A stretch of DNA of 64,000 bases from Antilocapra americana (GCA_007570785.1 ML661885.1:37459771-37523770); one strand, 5' to 3'; shown: positions 47,766 through 59,989, numbered from the stretch's first letter. Notes: generated by a model not told the origin, from the letters alone. Program-made: numbers and translations.

Positions 47766-48315
47766 ATTATATATTCTGTCACATGGAATTGGAAGATTCG
47801 CCCCTTGTAATGCTGTGCTTCAAAATAGTCCTATGGAAAACAGCTCTTTTACCAGAAGTCACTTGCTTTATAGGACTCAGACCTAGCTTATGAAAATGGA
47901 CTGAGAGGAGACATCCCTAAGCTTCCTTCATAAGTCCTCTTTCCTCCCTTGGAAGAAGGTAAGCAAACAAAATTTTTAGTCTTCATTCGGCTAAAGCAGG
48001 AAACTCTGTGCAAATAAATGCAAATCTACATATATTTCGATCCAATTCTACCAACAAAAAATCCAGTTAGATATTCCTGATCCTTAGAAATAGACAGAAA
48101 TCAATGCTAATCAGAACACCTAGAGCTACTTATGAGTGAATCTGTTTAAGCACCAAATTTGAAAGTAGAAAAGAAACTAAAATATAACATAACAAAGAGC
48201 TATTCTAGCAACTGTCCACCTAGCTTCCTTTTTCTTACTAACTCCTTCCTAAAATATCTAGCTTACTTATTACTAACTCTATTTTAGAACCCTCTTGCTC
48301 TAGTAATTTTTGTTG
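47766..48315. other. Unassigned sequence
   Basis: No repeat was recognised. A plus-strand donor-like GAAG|GTAAGC is at about 47,957 without a convincing exon. Confidence 0.3.
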
Positions 48316-49107
48316 CTTTTGTTCAGTAGCTAAGTTGTATCGACCCTTGGCAATCCCATGGACTGCATCATGCCAGTCTCCTCTGTCCTCCACTATATCC
48401 CAGAGCTTGCTCAAATTCATGTCCATTGAGTTGGTGAGTGGGTAATGAGGGACAGGGAGGCCTGGCGTGCTGCGATTCATGGGGTCGCAAAGAGTTAGAC
48501 ACAACTGAGCGACTGAACCGAACTGAATGCTATCTAACCATCTCATCCTCTTACACTCCCTTCTCCTTTTGCCTTCAATCTTTCCCAGCATCAGGGTCTT
48601 TTCCAATGAGTCGGCTCTTCGCATCAGGTAGCCAAAGTATTGGAGCTTCAGCTGAATACTCAATGAATATTCAAAGTTGATTTCTTTTAGGATTGACTGG
48701 TTTGATCTCCTTACAGTCCAATACACTCAAGAGTCCTCCAGCACCACAATTTGAAGGTATCAGTTCTTAGGTGCTCAACCTTCTTTATGGTCCAACTCTC
48801 ACACTCATACATGACTACTTGAAAAATCATAGCTTTCACTATACAGACTTTTGTCAGCAAATGATGTCTCTACTTTTTAATATGCACTCTAGGTTTGTCA
48901 TAGCTTTCCTTCCAAGGATCAAGTGTCTTTCAATTTCATGGCTGCAGTCATAGTCCGCAGTGATTTTGGAGCCCAAGGGGGGAGAAAAAAAAATCTTTCA
49001 TTGCTTCCACTTTTTCCCCTTCTATTTGCCATGAAATGATGGAACTGGATGCCGTGATCTTAGTTTTTTTAATGTTGAATTTCAAACCAGTTTTTCACTC
49101 TCCTTGA
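48316..49107 (-). mobile_element. BovB LINE 3' region (antisense) with nested insertion
   Basis: The minus strand reads the BovB C-terminal frame: [38 protein letters not shown] and TNSMDMNLSKLWD. Upstream parts back to the SGPI-equivalent and LNI-K-TK region reach about 49,107. A 90-base plus-orientation BovB tail sits inside it at about 48,438-48,527. The 162-codon frame through the insertion is accidental fusion, not a gene. Confidence 0.92.
48438..48527 (+). mobile_element. 90-bp BovB 3' tail inserted in opposite orientation
   Basis: Sequence 'ggtaatgagggacagggagg' then 'cctggcgtgctgcgattcat', 'ggggtcgcaaagagttagac' and the ACTGA tail interrupts the antisense BovB between GAGTTGGTGA and TGCTATC. 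Its length is a multiple of three. The host and donor share GAGTTGGTGA at the 5' junction. Confidence 0.85.
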
Positions 49108-49149
49108 ATAATACTTGTAATGATGATGAATTATTTAAACCCCTAAGTC

Positions 49150-49615
49150 CTAGAACTCCAAACTCCAAATCCATGTGTCCATCAACTTGACATCAACAAA
49201 TGGAAGTCAGAAAGTCATCTCAAACACAACATGGCCAAAGAGAATTCCTCAGTGTTTCCCTTCTTGGAACAACACCACTGGGAGTTTTCCTTAATCTTTT
49301 TCTTTCACACACCACCACATATATCCAATCTATCAGTAGCAGTCTGTGTCAACTCCATCTTCAAACTGGAACACAAGTCCAACAACATCCATCTTGTTAC
49401 TACAATTCTAGCTCAAGTCACCAACATCTCTCTTCTAGACTACCTCGATAGCCTAATTTCTCTCTGCATTAATACTTGTCTCCTACAAACCATTCTTACA
49501 TAACAAAATGACCCTATGAAAATATAAATAGTATCATGTTACCCCCATATTTAAAGCCTACCATGGTATCCTATTACATTTAAAACAAGATCTAAACTTC
49601 CTCACTTAACAGAAA
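49150..49615 (+). mobile_element. L2 LINE fragment
   Basis: Sense L2: 'acaattctagctcaagtcac' (about 49,402), 'tctagactacctcgatagcc' (about 49,433), 'catgttacccccatatttaa' (about 49,533) and 'cctaccatggtatcc' (about 49,557). On protein level ILAQVTNISLLDYLDS resembles the L2 DYCNS region. Confidence 0.75.
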
Positions 49616-51789
49616 GGGATATGCATTTTTTTTTTGTCCTAGAGGTTGGTGACAAAGTTAGAATGAGCAATCACCTCTTACTCCTTACATAGTACCACCA
49701 TGTCATTGTTATTCAGAAACTCCTATGGATGCTCTCATTTAAAATGTAAGCTACTTTCACAATTTATAAGTGTTCCCAGAATGCAAGAGAAAAGATAATA
49801 TGAAATTACAAGTAAAAGACCAATTTAGGCCTTAGACATTAACATGACCACCAAATCTCTTTTTTTTTTTTTGAGAGAACAAAACATTAAGGTACACTGA
49901 AGCACTGGATCAAAATATATTTTGGCAGAGGGGGAAATACCACAATGAAAAAAAATCAAATTTTTGTAAGTCTTCCTAATCACATGACTCTAACCCTTAT
50001 TAAGCAAAATCAACCAGAAGCAATGGGAGTCTTACCACTTTCCAGACAGACAGAAATAATAAATCAACCTCAAAACTTTCAAGCATATCAAATAATTTAT
50101 ACAAATGAATTTCAGATCTATACCACTAAAGTGAAAAAGTTATTTTACATCATAACAATCTTGAGTTCATATATTCTACAGCCTTGCAGTCTTGGTTGTA
50201 TGAAAAAATATTACACTTTTCCAGATGGATGTAACTAAAATTTGTCAATCCTGCTCTGTGAACACAAATCAACTCTCACACAGAGAAAAGGAAGACTAAA
50301 ATAGTTTTAAAGATTAGATAAATAGAAAACTTAATAAGAATTTGGAAATATTACTGAGAAAAAACAAGTTAAGAATTAACATCTAAGAAACAGACAAACA
50401 AACAAACAAAAAATGCTCGGGTGGAAATATAATAAAAGAAACAAATGGATGAGGGCTGCACAGGAGAGAGGGGAGGTCACCCTTAAGTTTAATTTTCCAG
50501 TTCAAGCACTGTGTAATTAGGCAAGCACAGTGAGAACTGTTCCACCAATAACCTTCAAACCAACCTTGAAAGACCTTTCCAGACAAAGAGCTCCAAATCA
50601 TACCACAAGACTTCCAGCTGTGTCAAATAATATATATAAGCATCTCTCAGGTATATATCACAGAAACAGAAATAGCTGGTTATAGGTAATAACAATTTTG
50701 ATTCTCTACATTATCTATTTTCATTGCATTATTAGTTTAAAAAAACTAGAGTAGCCACAGATTACTAAAGAAGAAATCCACACGATTCTATGTTAATGCT
50801 CCTAACAGCAAACTGTATTCCAAATCTTAGGACAATAGCAATTTATCATGTGTTGAGCTATCTTGAGATGCATGAGACTAATTCATTCTTTAAGGATAAA
50901 AGAATCACACAAAATTAAAACAAAAACACTTAAGAGAAATACACACTAGTGCCATTATTAAATACAGCATGCATACAAAAATGAATATACATAATTAAAG
51001 ATAAAAATTTCTATAAACTTCTTACAAATTAAAAACACATTTTTGAAAACTGTTCCTGACTTTTAAACCAAATTTCTCAATGGCTGCAGCAACTCTGCAA
51101 ATAAAGGCTACAGTCAAAAGATGCCAGAATTATTTCAAGAAAAACCTCTATCCCAACTCACTGTATATTAAACTTAGTCCCACCATTCCTTTTAGAAAGT
51201 AAATTCAGCGAAGATCTTTTGCACTTGCTTATCATGATGATCAGAGCATAGACAAACTCAAGGTCAAAGTCAGAAATCAAACAAAAAATAGGCAAGGTAA
51301 CTGAGAGCTTGAGTTATCTTCTACAATCCTGTCAATACACAATTAAATACTCTGTTGGTGATATGGCGGGAGACTACTAAAAATTTGACCTTTAGCAATT
51401 TTCAAAACTGTAGTGCTCTAGTGACCTCAGGGGGCATCCCCAAGACTTCTTCAGAGAATCTGCAGAGCCAAACTATATTCATAATAATACTAAAATATAA
51501 TTTGCCTTTTGGACTTTCATTCTCTCGTGGGTGTACAGTGGGGTTTTCCAGAGGCTACACTGTATGTGATATCTAAAGATAATGAATACACAAGGAGATA
51601 AAAGTGTCCAGCTGTCTTCCACTAAATCAGACATTAAAGGGATATGAAAAAATGCAAAACAACACCAATTTTCTCACTAAATTTTTCTTTTCTTTTTGCA
51701 ATACTTGAAACACTAGCTTTTATTTATACTTTCATTTAAAATATTGAAATAGTTGTTGTATATTGATGCAAAACACATCATCACAATCT
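49616..51789. other. Unassigned AT-rich sequence
   Basis: No gene or named repeat. A T-run is at about 49,860-49,873 and a short AAACA tract at about 50,390-50,411. Confidence 0.35.
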
Positions 51790-51866
51790 TGGTGGTGGCT
51801 TATTAACAAAACACATATTTATTATCTCACATTTTATATCAGGCCAGGAGTTCCAGAATGATTTAA

Positions 51867-52065
51867 GTGAAAGTGAAGGTTGCTCAGTCATGTCTGACTC
51901 TCCGCAACTCCATGGACCAGACAGTCCATAGGATTCTCTAGGCCAGAATACTGGAGTGGGTAGCCTTTCCCTTCTCCAAGGGATCTTCCCAACCCAGGGA
52001 TTGAACCCAGGTCTCCCACATTGCAGGCAGATTCTTTACCAGCTGAGCCACCAGGGAAGCCCAGC
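51867..52065 (-). mobile_element. Bov-tA SINE with TSD, in LTR
   Basis: Reverse-complement full-length copy flanked by ATGATTTAA at 51,858-51,866 and 52,066-52,074. Confidence 0.95.
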
Positions 52066-52217
52066 ATGATTTAAAGGATGTACTCAAGGTGATGGCCAGG
52101 TCATGTTTCTTTCTGAAGCTCAGGGTCCTTTTACAAGTTCACATGATTGTTGGCAGATTTAAGTTCTTTGTGGCTCTAGGAATGAGGCCCCATCTTCCTG
52201 CTGGCTATCAGACAGGA

Positions 52218-52416
52218 GGGCTCCCTGGTGGCTTATCAGCAAAGAATTCGCCTTCAATGCAGGTGTGGGTTCAATCCCTGGATTGGGAAGACCCCCTGGA
52301 GAAGGAAATGGCTACGCACTCCAGAATTCTTGCCAGGAAAACCCCATGGACAGAGAAGCCTGCGTCCATAGGGTCGCAAACAGTCAGCATAACTAAGTGA
52401 CTGAGCGTACGCATGC
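52218..52416 (+). mobile_element. Bov-tA SINE with TSD, in LTR
   Basis: Plus-orientation copy ('ggctccctggtggcttatc' to 'actaagtgactgagcgtac'), flanked by ATCAGACAG at 52,207-52,215 and 52,417-52,425. Confidence 0.94.
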
Positions 52417-52690
52417 ATCAGACAGAGGATGCTCTCTGCTCCTAGAGACTCCCACACAGATCCCGGCCATGGGATTCTCTCAAAGCCCTTTCATAACATG
52501 GTACCTTACTTTGTAAAGCAAGCAGAAGACTCTCTGACTTCAGTCTAAGACAGAGTCTCACACAATGTAATGTAACACAGAAGTGACTACCTCATCATTC
52601 TTGTCATACTCTACCAAATAGAAACAAGTCACAAGTTCCATACATACCCAAAGGAATGGTAAAACTCACTACAGCTCAACTTAGAATTCT

Positions 52691-54979
52691 ATCTACTCGA
52701 TATGCTTAGTCAACATGCAGTGGGCTTACTGTTATTTTGAATTATTTAATAAAGCTATATTCTAATTTTTTGTTTTTATTTCCAGTATGATAAATATCAA
52801 TAAATATAATCCATATAAACAAGATCTTTGAGGTCCTCAATCATGTTTAAGATTGCAACAAGATCTCAATATCAAAATATTTGAGAACCATTGCTTTAAT
52901 CTAAGCTGCCTCTTGTATTTGCTACCTCTTATATTCAACACAAAGATAACTTACTCTCTTCAAGCAGTGTTTTAATTTTAAAACAAACAGACAGTACCTA
53001 CTATCCCAATATAAAATAAAATTTTTGAGTAAATGATTCAAATATCATTATAAATATCAATATCAATATATATATCAATACAGCTATATAAATGTCATTA
53101 TAAATATTTAGCTTTCCATATCATTTAGCTTGAAAATTTGAACTATAATCATTTGTTTTTATAAATGTTTAAATATTCCCCATCCAACCCATACTTTCAC
53201 ATTTCAGGGAACTGTAGGAGCAACTTTCTTGAGTAGATAAAAATAGGTGGGTCCTGTATAACTGGAATAGGGACCATTTATCTGTAGTAAAATGCAGGAG
53301 GGTAAACAATATGAGCACATATATTTCAATGCAAATGAGTATAACAAAATTCAAAGGCCCCACCATGAGGCTGACTACTATTATTCATGTTATTATGGAC
53401 TGATAAATTTAGATGCCCATATCCTTGAACAATGAAATATATCAAATAGGAAGATGTATCTTTATTTTCATTTAAAGCTTGGACTCCAATTCCCTATTTT
53501 TTAACTCTAGTGTGATGCTAGACTTTCCATGAGCCTTGAAAAGACTACTCTTGCTCCTGAAGCTTCAGTACTAGATAAGACAAACCTAGTGACTGGCTCC
53601 TTATTCTCACCCTTTTCTTCTCCTTTGATCTAGCAAAGGGTACTTCCCAATTGTTTCATCTCAGGCCTGTCTTATCACATCAGCTATAAGAGGTGAAAAT
53701 AGGCAGCAAAAAAAAATTAAAGTAGGCACTTATTAATACCTCAAGGCACTTTCCCTGATTACCACTTTGTTCACTTTACTAAAAGATCTAAGAGACACTT
53801 GCACATTTACCAGTCCTCACATGGCCCACCTCAATATCACAGATCTATTTTGTAGATCATATCTATCACATCCTTGACCAACATCAGAACTGCTTCACTT
53901 GTATGTATCAGGAGAGCCAAAGGGCAAGGGGGGAGATGGTGAGGTTCCCTAGAAGCAAATAAGTACCTGACATTAATATTGCCTTAAAAGTCAGGCTGGA
54001 AGCTTTATACCCCCACAGTTGACTGTGGAGACTACACATACACTTCTACTGCCAATTTATATGAACACTTATGCTAATAATGGTTAAACTTTTATTAAAA
54101 TTTATTAAATTTTATATGTTTAATGCATGAGTGACCTAAGTATTCAAGATACATATTATTGCTGGACTAAAAACAAGTCTCAAAAATTGTCATTTTGGTT
54201 TTAACTGATTGCTTTCTCAGCAAGAGCATAAAAAAAAGTGCTGCTGGCTAACAAAACTACCACCAATAGCCAAGAAATAACCCCCATCTTAATGTCTTCT
54301 TAGCTTTCCTCTCCTAATTTTACTACTAAAGCATTTTCCTTGATATTATAAAAACCTAAACAAAATTCTACTTTACAAATGAATAAAAGGCACTCAAAAG
54401 AAACTTGTTAAAAAATAAATTTATCAACACTTTCAAGAAATAGTAAGTAATAAGTACAGAGTCTCAGTTAATTAAATGTCACTGATAAGGAGAATGGATA
54501 TTCATTTAAAATATTTGAAGTATGACTGAAGAGTAACTATTTCAAAAGTGACCAATAGAGTCAAATCATACTCTAAAGGAAGTGAATAACAACTTCCCTA
54601 GACTTTGAATAAGAAGAATAAAACAAGTAGACAGTGGACTAAAAAGCAAAACTTTTATAAGGCAAGGTAATTATGATTGAATGTCACTACACAAAAAAGT
54701 AAAAAGCCACCAAATCCATCCAGAGACTCAGAGGAATGAATGGTGACTGAAATTATCCCAAAGATACCAGCATACATAAAAGTGAGTTGAAATTGAAATA
54801 AAATAAAGTTCTAAGACATAGATCAGTACAGAACATGGAAAAGATTAAAGTAGAAAGAAGTATCCTATCAAAATGTCTTATTCTGTAGATAGAATTCTAT
54901 CTTCTAAAAGGAAGACAGAATGATTTTCAAATGATTAGTGAGACATTCCCATAATGAATACAGCTTCTATGGCTTATAA
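52691..54979. other. Unassigned AT-rich sequence
   Basis: No gene or named repeat. Imperfect ATATCAATA-type tandem units are at about 53,040-53,075. The 53,740-53,900 part vaguely resembles an L2 tail, but I would not assign it. Confidence 0.3.
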
Positions 54980-57000
54980 AACTAGATGGTAAAAATATGC
55001 ACATGCTCAAGAATAAGAAACATGAATAGTTCTATAGCTATTGAAGATATTACTTTCACAGGTTAAAAAATCTAGCCACACAAAAGCCCCTAGCCCCTGG
55101 CATCAGAGACACATTCTACCAAACCTTGAGAAGAAATAATGAGAGTTCTACACAACTCTACAAAAAGTTCTTTCTATACAAATTTGCATATGGTTGAAGA
55201 CAGAAAAGCACATCGAAACTCATCTTCTGAGGCCAACGTTCCCCTGATTTTAAACCAATGATGTTTTAGGAAAGGACACTAGATACTAATATCCTTCATA
55301 AATAAAGAATTCTCTAATAAGATATTAGTAAGTCAAGCTCAGCAATAAATAAACAGAGCAGTGCCCCAGGAATGCAAGGCTGTTACATCTGAAAACCATC
55401 AGTGTCATTTCACTCTACAAACGAACCAAAAGAGAAAAGTATTATCGCCCTAAAAGTATTATTGTATTATCGTCTCAACAGAGGCAGAAAAAAAGTGAGT
55501 GACAAAATTCCACAGCCATTCATAATCAAAAAGAAAATTCTCAGCAAACTTATAGTAGAATAGAATTTCCTCAATTTCATAAAGGACATCTATGAAAAAC
55601 CTACAATTAACATCATTTGATTGTGAAAGCCTCAAAGGATTCACCATGAGCCTGGAAATGAGACAAAGATGTTACTCTGACCATAGCTATCTAACACTGT
55701 AAAGGAGGCACTGGCCAAACACTACAAAAGATGGAAATAAAAAGCTTACAAGTTGAAAAGTAAGATTAGAGATGTCTTTTTAACAGGTGACATAATCATC
55801 TATGTTTAAAAAAAAAAAAAGTCAAAGAATGTTTTTAAGAGTGTGGTACTATCACAAAATAGACAGTAAGACCAATAGTACAGAATAGGGAACTCAAAAA
55901 TGGCCAAACTCTAGTTAGGTGCATGGTATAAATAGGAGTGGTACCAAAACCCAGTGGTGTGCAAATGAACTGCTTAACAGCCGCTGCTGGTAACACAGAC
56001 TCACTATACGGGAAAAGTAAATGTGAATTCATACGTCACCATATCCACAAGTGAACTCCAGGTTGATTGAAGACATGTATGAAAAAGGCAGAACTAAAAG
56101 CTAACAGTACAAACTGTAAAAGTATATTTTTAGGCTCTTGAGTGAGGTCTGACTTATTAACCATGACTAAAAGACCTCAAACTGTAAAGTAAAAAAGCAA
56201 TACAGTTTACTACATCAAAGTAACAATGTCTCCTCTACAAAGAGACTGTAGACAAAAATGATAGGGAGCTACTTTTTTTCAAAATGGGCAAATGAAATAA
56301 ATTTTTTTAAAAAATCAGTGTAATGTCAATCCAACAGCTAGCAAGTGAAGAAATGAAGAAATTCTTCACTCTATGAAACTAGTAAATGCAAATAAAAACC
56401 AAGTATCCTTCAATATTCACCAGACTGGCAAAAAGCCGAAGTCTGAATAATATTAAATATTAGTAACAATAGCAGAATAACAAACTTTCAAGCACTGCAG
56501 GCAGAAGTATGGACAGAGTCATTATTGAGAGCAGAACTAGTGAAAGAAAGTTATACGCACTGTGCATGCATGCTAAGCTGCTTCGGTTGTGTTCAACTCT
56601 GCGTGACCCTGTGGACTGTAGCCTGCTAGGCTTCTAGTCCATGGGATTTTCTAGGCAAAAATACCAGAGTGGGTGTTGCCATGCCCTCCTCCAGGGTATC
56701 TTCCTGACCCAGGGATCAAATCTGGGTCTCTGGTATCTCCTACCTCGGCAGGCACGTTCTTTACCCCTAGGTGCCACCTGGAAAGCCCCTACACATACCC
56801 TATGTCATGTTAATCCCACATTTAGTTATACAGGCTACACAGAAAGTCTTGCTTAGGTCTACAAAGAGACATGTTACAAGGATTTTCATTGCTTCACTGT
56901 CTGTAGTAACAAGGAGTTTTCACATAGCCTAGATTGCCCATCACCAACAATATACATATCAATAATTTCACAAATATGCCCATCACTAACAAGCTACCAC
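54980..57000 (+). mobile_element. Old L1 LINE (ORF2 fragments), split by Bov-tA1
   Basis: Decayed sense ORF2: IRDTFYQTLRRNN (about 55,105), NPTINII-like at about 55,600, 'gaggcactggccaaacac' (about 55,707) and 'caggtgacataatcatctat' (about 55,785, the FADD-box area). It resumes after the SINE with 'tttcattgcttcactgtctg' (about 56,884). It is very diverged, and the start is uncertain. Confidence 0.6.
56566..56788 (-). mobile_element. Bov-tA1 SINE inside L1
   Basis: Reverse-complement copy from 'gcatgcatgctaagctgc' through 'cccagggatcaaatctggg' to the head 'taggtgccacctggaaagc'. Confidence 0.93.
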
Positions 57001-57545
57001 AAATTTAGCAGTCTAAAACACTGGTTTATCATTTTACAGTTCTGTAGATCAGAAGTCTCTTAGGGGCCTCAATGGACTAAACTAAGGTGCTATCTGAGTT
57101 CCTTTTTGGAGGCTCTAGAAAAAAAATCTATTTTTCGCTCAACAATATTGTTGGCAGACTTCAGTTGCTTGGGTTGTAGAGATAAGGTCGCCTCTTCTCA
57201 CTGACTGTAAACTGAAGGTGGTTCCCACCTCCTAGATGGGGCTGAATTGACTCATGGCCCTTCTGTTCCACCTCCAAACCCGACAACAGCCAGTCATATC
57301 TGTCTTCTGCTTTGAATCTCTTCCCCTAGTTCCATCATTCATCTTTGACCCGGTAAGGCTAGGGACTTACACGATTAGGCTGGACCCACCTAGATAATCC
57401 AGGATAACCCCCTCATTTTAAGGTCCAAAACCTTAATCGTATCTGCAAAGTCCCTTTTGCCATGTAGACTAACATAGTTACAGACTCCCAGGGATCAGAA
57501 AGTGAACGTACTTGGAGATCACCGTTCTACCACAGAGTATGGTGC
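57001..57545 (-). mobile_element. MaLR (MLT1-like) LTR
   Basis: Reverse LTR on the plus strand: 'cagttctgtagatcagaagt' (about 57,037), 'gtcatatctgtcttctgc' (about 57,293), 'cctcattttaaggtcc' (about 57,411) and 'cgtatctgcaaagtccctt' (about 57,438), ending 'gttctaccacag'. Confidence 0.65.
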
Positions 57546-58789
57546 AGCATTCCTACATGAATCAATCTTTTATAATGCAAGATCTAAAGTACCGTTTCAT
57601 TTATGGAATTTAAAACACATACATACACAATGCGACAATTTTTTTTATTACTCAAAGACACATATCTAGATAGAAACACACAAGAGAAGCCTTACACAGA
57701 TGACTGAAACTCCACAAACTGATAAAAATGATTAACAGACCTCACTACATCTGAGGACCAAAGAAAGCAAAGTGTGGCAGAAGAGACACTGAAGACCTAG
57801 GAATACATACATTACACAAAATTGTTTTCCCACTATTTTAACTTCAAGCTGTATGTTTAAAATTCCTTCATTAAAATTCTGTTGACGCTCTAACAAATCT
57901 ACAAAACCTCCCCTAAGCTGCCATATCTGGTTCCATCATTTAGATTTGTTCATTTCATTCTCTATTTCCATATATTTCAAAGTTATATTTTGTTTTTATC
58001 AGTTTTAAATAGTTATGTTTATATGACTACATCATGAATTCTGATGTACTTATTAGATAATAAATTCTTATGGCACAGTGCATCTTCTACTATCTTTGTA
58101 TTTCTTTGTGTTTCTTTGTATATAAACTAGTGCTATGAATAAAGTATATACTCAATAAATACTTTAGGCTAAGCTCTCGAAGTAGTATTTGCTGCAATAT
58201 AGTTCCACTGGGAACTTTCCATAAGTTTAAATACTATACAATGTTTTCAATAGACATCACATAGAAATTCTCCAAGAATAGATCATGTAATTTATTCTCC
58301 ACACAAGGATGCTTTTGAGAGTGAAATGGATATTCTTAATAATTATGCTGGAATAAACGTATAAGCCAGAATAGGTCCTGATAAACTGGGACATAGGTCA
58401 CCCTACTCAAAAATATATTGCAGAACATGGAAAACAGCAATATATTAAATCAAATTTTCTAAAGTGAAGCTAAAATGTGACAGGTCGAAGCAAACAGACA
58501 TAGAACTTCTTTTGAAATATACTAAAGCACTTAAAATTCCCTATCACCATTTCAGGTATCTACAAAACAATAAAATTTTGGGGGTCAATGTTACATATCA
58601 AACCAAGAGTTAGTTCTCTTATACAGATTAACATGCTTTTACAGAAACATTACCAAAAACAGAGAGATCTAAGAGATAGAGAAAAATACAGTACTGTATT
58701 CTGTCAGTAAATTTAATTTTGTAAACACAGGATAATTGCAGCACATAAAAGTTATGGAAAAGATAACTATTTGCTTGTCTTTTTAGTGA
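57546..58789. other. Unassigned AT-rich sequence
   Basis: No gene or repeat was recognised. Confidence 0.35.
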
Positions 58790-58935
58790 TTCAATTTATT
58801 TCACTTCATTCCTATTCAACTGATATTCAATGAATGCCTACGATTTCTAGAACCTAAACTAGGCATGTGTGGACACAAAGACAGAAAAGAAAATATGCCC
58901 TCAAATTGTTCAAAGTTAGGTAAGAGAGAAAGAAA
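58790..58935 (-). mobile_element. L2 LINE 3' end fragment
   Basis: Reverse L2 terminus: 'ttcaatgaatgcctacgat', 'actaggcatgtgtggacac', 'aagacagaaaagaaaatatg' and 'ccctcaaattg'. Confidence 0.5.
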
Positions 58936-59146
58936 CAGTGATAACAAGTACACTGAAGATCAGACAGTGGCGAGAGCTCAAACATACAAATAAAAAGAAC
59001 AGACGTACGTATGTGTTTACATATCTGTGTCTATGTATACACACACAGAAAGGGACCAACTATACAAGAAGTATATAAAGGCACAAGAAAAAATATAATT
59101 CTTACTGGAAAAAAAAAAAAAATAAGAGAAAGCTTCACGCAAGCAG

Positions 59147-59335
59147 GGTCTCCCAGCTGGCTCAGCCGTGGAGAATCCACGGGCCAAAGCAGAAGACGCT
59201 GGAAAAGCGAGTATGATCCCTGGGTCGGGAAGAGTCCCTGCGGGAGAAAACGGCAACCCACTCCAGCATCCCTGCCTGGAAGATCCCCGGCCACGGGGCT
59301 GCGCAGAGCCGGCCACGACCGGGCAGCTGAGCGCG
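59147..59335 (+). mobile_element. GC-shifted Bov-tA SINE
   Basis: Alignable with Bov-tA by 'ctcccagctggctcagc', 'gatccctgggtcgggaagag', 'cggcaacccactccagc' and 'ctgcctgg', but many usual A/T positions are G/C. The tail reads GCCGGCCACGACC where the family has GTCGGACACGACT, and TATTCTTG has become CATCCCTG. Part of the body (cagaggagcctgg... segment) is deleted. Confidence 0.8.
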
Positions 59336-59436
59336 CACGCTGGCTCAGGTACGTGGAGGCAGGGGCTGAGCTCTGAGGACAACGTGATGCTGAGGCAGGT
59401 GCACTAAGACACAGCCTTACTTGAGTTGACCATCTT

Positions 59437-59605
59437 GAAAGTCGAAGTCGTACCCGACTCTTAGGGACTGCACAGGCCATGAACTCCCGAGGCCAGAGCG
59501 CTTGAGCGGGAGGCCTCTCCCTTCCCAGGGGCCCTTCCCCACCCGGGGCCGCACCGGGGCCCGCGGCCTGGCAGGCGGCGCCTCCACGCGGAGCCACCCC
59601 GGCCT
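59437..59605 (-). mobile_element. GC-shifted Bov-tA SINE (antisense)
   Basis: Reverse SINE, recognised from 'tcgtacccgactcttagg', 'gaggccagagcgcttgag', 'cctctcccttcccaggggc' and the head 'gcggagccaccccgg'. The usual GGGATCGAACCC block has become GGGGCCGCACCGG. Nearly every difference from Bov-tA here is A/T to G/C. Confidence 0.72.
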
Positions 59606-59935
59606 CCCCGACCCGCGGCCGTCCACAGGACCGACCGAGCCGCCTCCTCCGAGTCTCAGCCCAACACGGGCCCGGCCCGCACTCCTAGTTAAACATCATT
59701 AACCCGCCCCACCCCTCCGCGCCCGGCGTGCGGCCGGGGAGAAGCCCCCGCGGTCGCGCCGCTCGCAGACGGGCGAGCGGCCGAGGAGCAGGCCGCGCGG
59801 CAGCCCTCGCCGCCTCCCGCCCGCAGAGCCCCCGCGCCCGCGGCCGTCTGCGGGTCGCGCCGCGCCGGGCACGGCTGGAGCGGCTGGAGCGCCCGGGCGG
59901 CGGCGGCGGCACGCCCTCAGCACCTGGACAGCTGT
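59465..59935. promoter_or_regulatory. CpG-island-like GC peak
   Basis: Dense CpG and G+C runs, including a (CGG)n-like GGCGGCGGCGGC at about 59,898-59,909, in otherwise AT-rich DNA. Its left third is the GC-shifted antisense SINE. The right part (59,606-59,935) is not a repeat I recognise. It could be a promoter for a transcript on either strand, an orphan CpG island, or a product of GC-biased conversion. No TATA box, initiator or first exon could be defined. Open frames across it are compositional. Confidence 0.6.
59519..59544 (-). other. G-quadruplex-capable motif
   Basis: The plus strand has five close C-runs (CCC, CCC, CCC, CCCC, CCC), so the minus strand carries G-tracts with loops of 1-5 bases, within the CpG peak. 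Confidence 0.55.
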
Positions 59936-59989
59936 CTCTTACATAGCGGACGTTCAGTAAAGGTCTGCTGAATGACTGTAAACCCAGTG

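Larger units (their letters stand above)
51790..52690 (-). mobile_element. MaLR (MLT1-like) LTR split by two Bov-tA SINEs
   Basis: The plus strand shows the reverse LTR: 'tggcttattaacaaaacac' and 'ttattatctcacattttata' (about 51,793-51,838), 'gatgattg..ggcagattt' (about 52,143), 'cataacatggtaccttac' (about 52,491) and 'agaaacaagtcacaagttcc' (about 52,619). Bov-tA copies at 51,867-52,065 and 52,218-52,416 interrupt it. Confidence 0.6.

Noticed and set aside
48238..48726. Minus-strand 162-codon frame
   Set aside because: It is decayed BovB fused by chance to a nested BovB tail ([16 protein letters not shown] is the usual translation of this tail).
59031..59597. Minus-strand 188-codon open frame across the CpG peak
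   Set aside because: It runs through two antisense/sense SINEs and a GC-rich tract that lacks stops by composition. Peptide blocks such as GDLPGRDAGVGC are SINE translation, not a gene.
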